Below, piece by piece: positions 6,106 through 6,248 of a DNA stretch of 6,248 nucleotides (positions are counted from its first letter, which is position 1; every line of letters begins with the position of its first letter). The position numbers and the translations under genes are program-made. A model generated the notes under the pieces. It saw only the letters and a program-made list of their open reading frames with translations. It had not been told where the DNA came from and made no database searches. Origin of the DNA: JBDNIO01 sp041688215. GTDB taxonomy: Bacteria; Pseudomonadota; Gammaproteobacteria; Nevskiales; Salinisphaeraceae. The stretch is taken from contig JBDNIO010000264.1 of assembly GCA_041688215.1 (NCBI GenBank), positions 1 to 6,248 of the forward strand, in the 5' to 3' direction.

Positions 6106-6120
6106 TTTTTCAGCAGCCCC
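6106..6120 (-). repeat. Right terminal inverted repeat of the IS element
   Basis: TTTTTCAGCAGCCCC is the exact reverse complement of 5314-5328. One extra C follows at 6121, so the end is ambiguous by a base. It sits 57 bases upstream of the preferred transposase start, as usual for IS elements. Confidence 0.8.
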
Positions 6121-6128
6121 CTAGCAAT

Positions 6129-6248
6129 TTAAAAAGCCTGCACCACCGCGAGCAGGGCAGTCGCCAGCAGCACCAGCAGAGTGCCTAATGTGCCGGCCAC
6201 TCGCCCCATCGGAAAATTCTCGTGGAAGGAAAGTGCATAGCCATGCGC
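6129..6248 (-). CDS. C-terminal fragment of a membrane protein (gene runs off the window)
   Basis: Only the last 39 codons are inside the window. The peptide reads AHGYALSFHENFPMGRVAGT, then a hydrophobic stretch LGTLLVLLATALLAVV and the end QAF before the TAA stop. The stretch VAGTLGTLLVLLATALLAVV is a clear membrane-spanning helix that ends the protein. The family cannot be named from this piece. The stop codon lies eight bases outside the IS right end, so the protein end is not made by IS sequence. Whether bases beyond the original stop were lost cannot be told. Confidence 0.6.
   Translation of the reverse strand, partial: AHGYALSFHENFPMGRVAGTLGTLLVLLATALLAVVQAF

Larger units (their letters stand above)
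5314..6120 (-). mobile_element. IS5-type insertion sequence, internally deleted (~807 bp)
   Basis: The element is bounded by perfect 15-bp inverted repeats: GGGGCTGCTGAAAAA at 5314-5328 and its reverse complement at 6106-6120. It carries one transposase gene on the minus strand with an in-frame internal deletion. The flanking bases are TTAA on the left (5310-5313) and CTAG on the right (6121-6124); they do not match, so no target duplication is evident. Both share a central TA. The whole element is therefore probably non-autonomous but could still be moved by a full-length relative that recognises its ends. Confidence 0.8.

Overview
The window looks like chromosomal DNA of a GC-rich proteobacterium. 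A gammaproteobacterium is my guess, from the LigE-type secreted DNA ligase, the ComEA-like helix-hairpin-helix protein and the codon usage; no marker fixes a genus. Clear coding regions fill about the first 4.7 kb. The last 1.5 kb is a decayed accessory patch holding a broken katG start, a shrunken insertion sequence and the tail of a membrane protein gene.

Layout: 1-253 is non-coding and holds a near-perfect 22-bp direct repeat. 254-2191 (+) is a 645-aa amidohydrolase of the N-acyl-D-amino-acid deacylase type. It converges on 2246-3133 (-), an ATP-dependent DNA ligase of the LigE type with a signal peptide. Upstream of the ligase, on the same strand, is 3248-4195 (-), an NmrA/isoflavone-reductase-like NAD(P)-binding protein with a strong ribosome binding site. 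Across a divergent intergenic region, 4470-4733 (+) encodes a small secreted ComEA-like DNA-binding protein. This gene has no ATG, GTG or TTG anywhere in frame and appears to start at ATA behind a good Shine-Dalgarno sequence and a leader with two hairpins. A strong intrinsic terminator at 4758-4785 closes it.

Directly beyond that terminator, on the minus strand, is the first ~69 codons of a catalase-peroxidase gene (katG). It carries a one-base frameshift in a G6 tract and is cut off three bases from the terminator T-run. Then come a GC-rich dispersed-type repeat (5273-5308) and an IS5-type element (5314-6120) with 15-bp perfect inverted ends, whose transposase has lost its middle by an in-frame deletion. 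The last 120 bases encode the C-terminus of a membrane protein.

Functionally, the ligase and the ComEA-like protein are both predicted to be exported and both act on DNA, so a role in handling extracellular or periplasmic DNA is conceivable. They are not in one operon, and the link is inference. The amidohydrolase and the NmrA-like protein look like small-molecule enzymes of unknown substrate. I do not see a convincing new multi-gene system; the most unusual point is the non-canonical start and structured leader of the ComEA-like gene.
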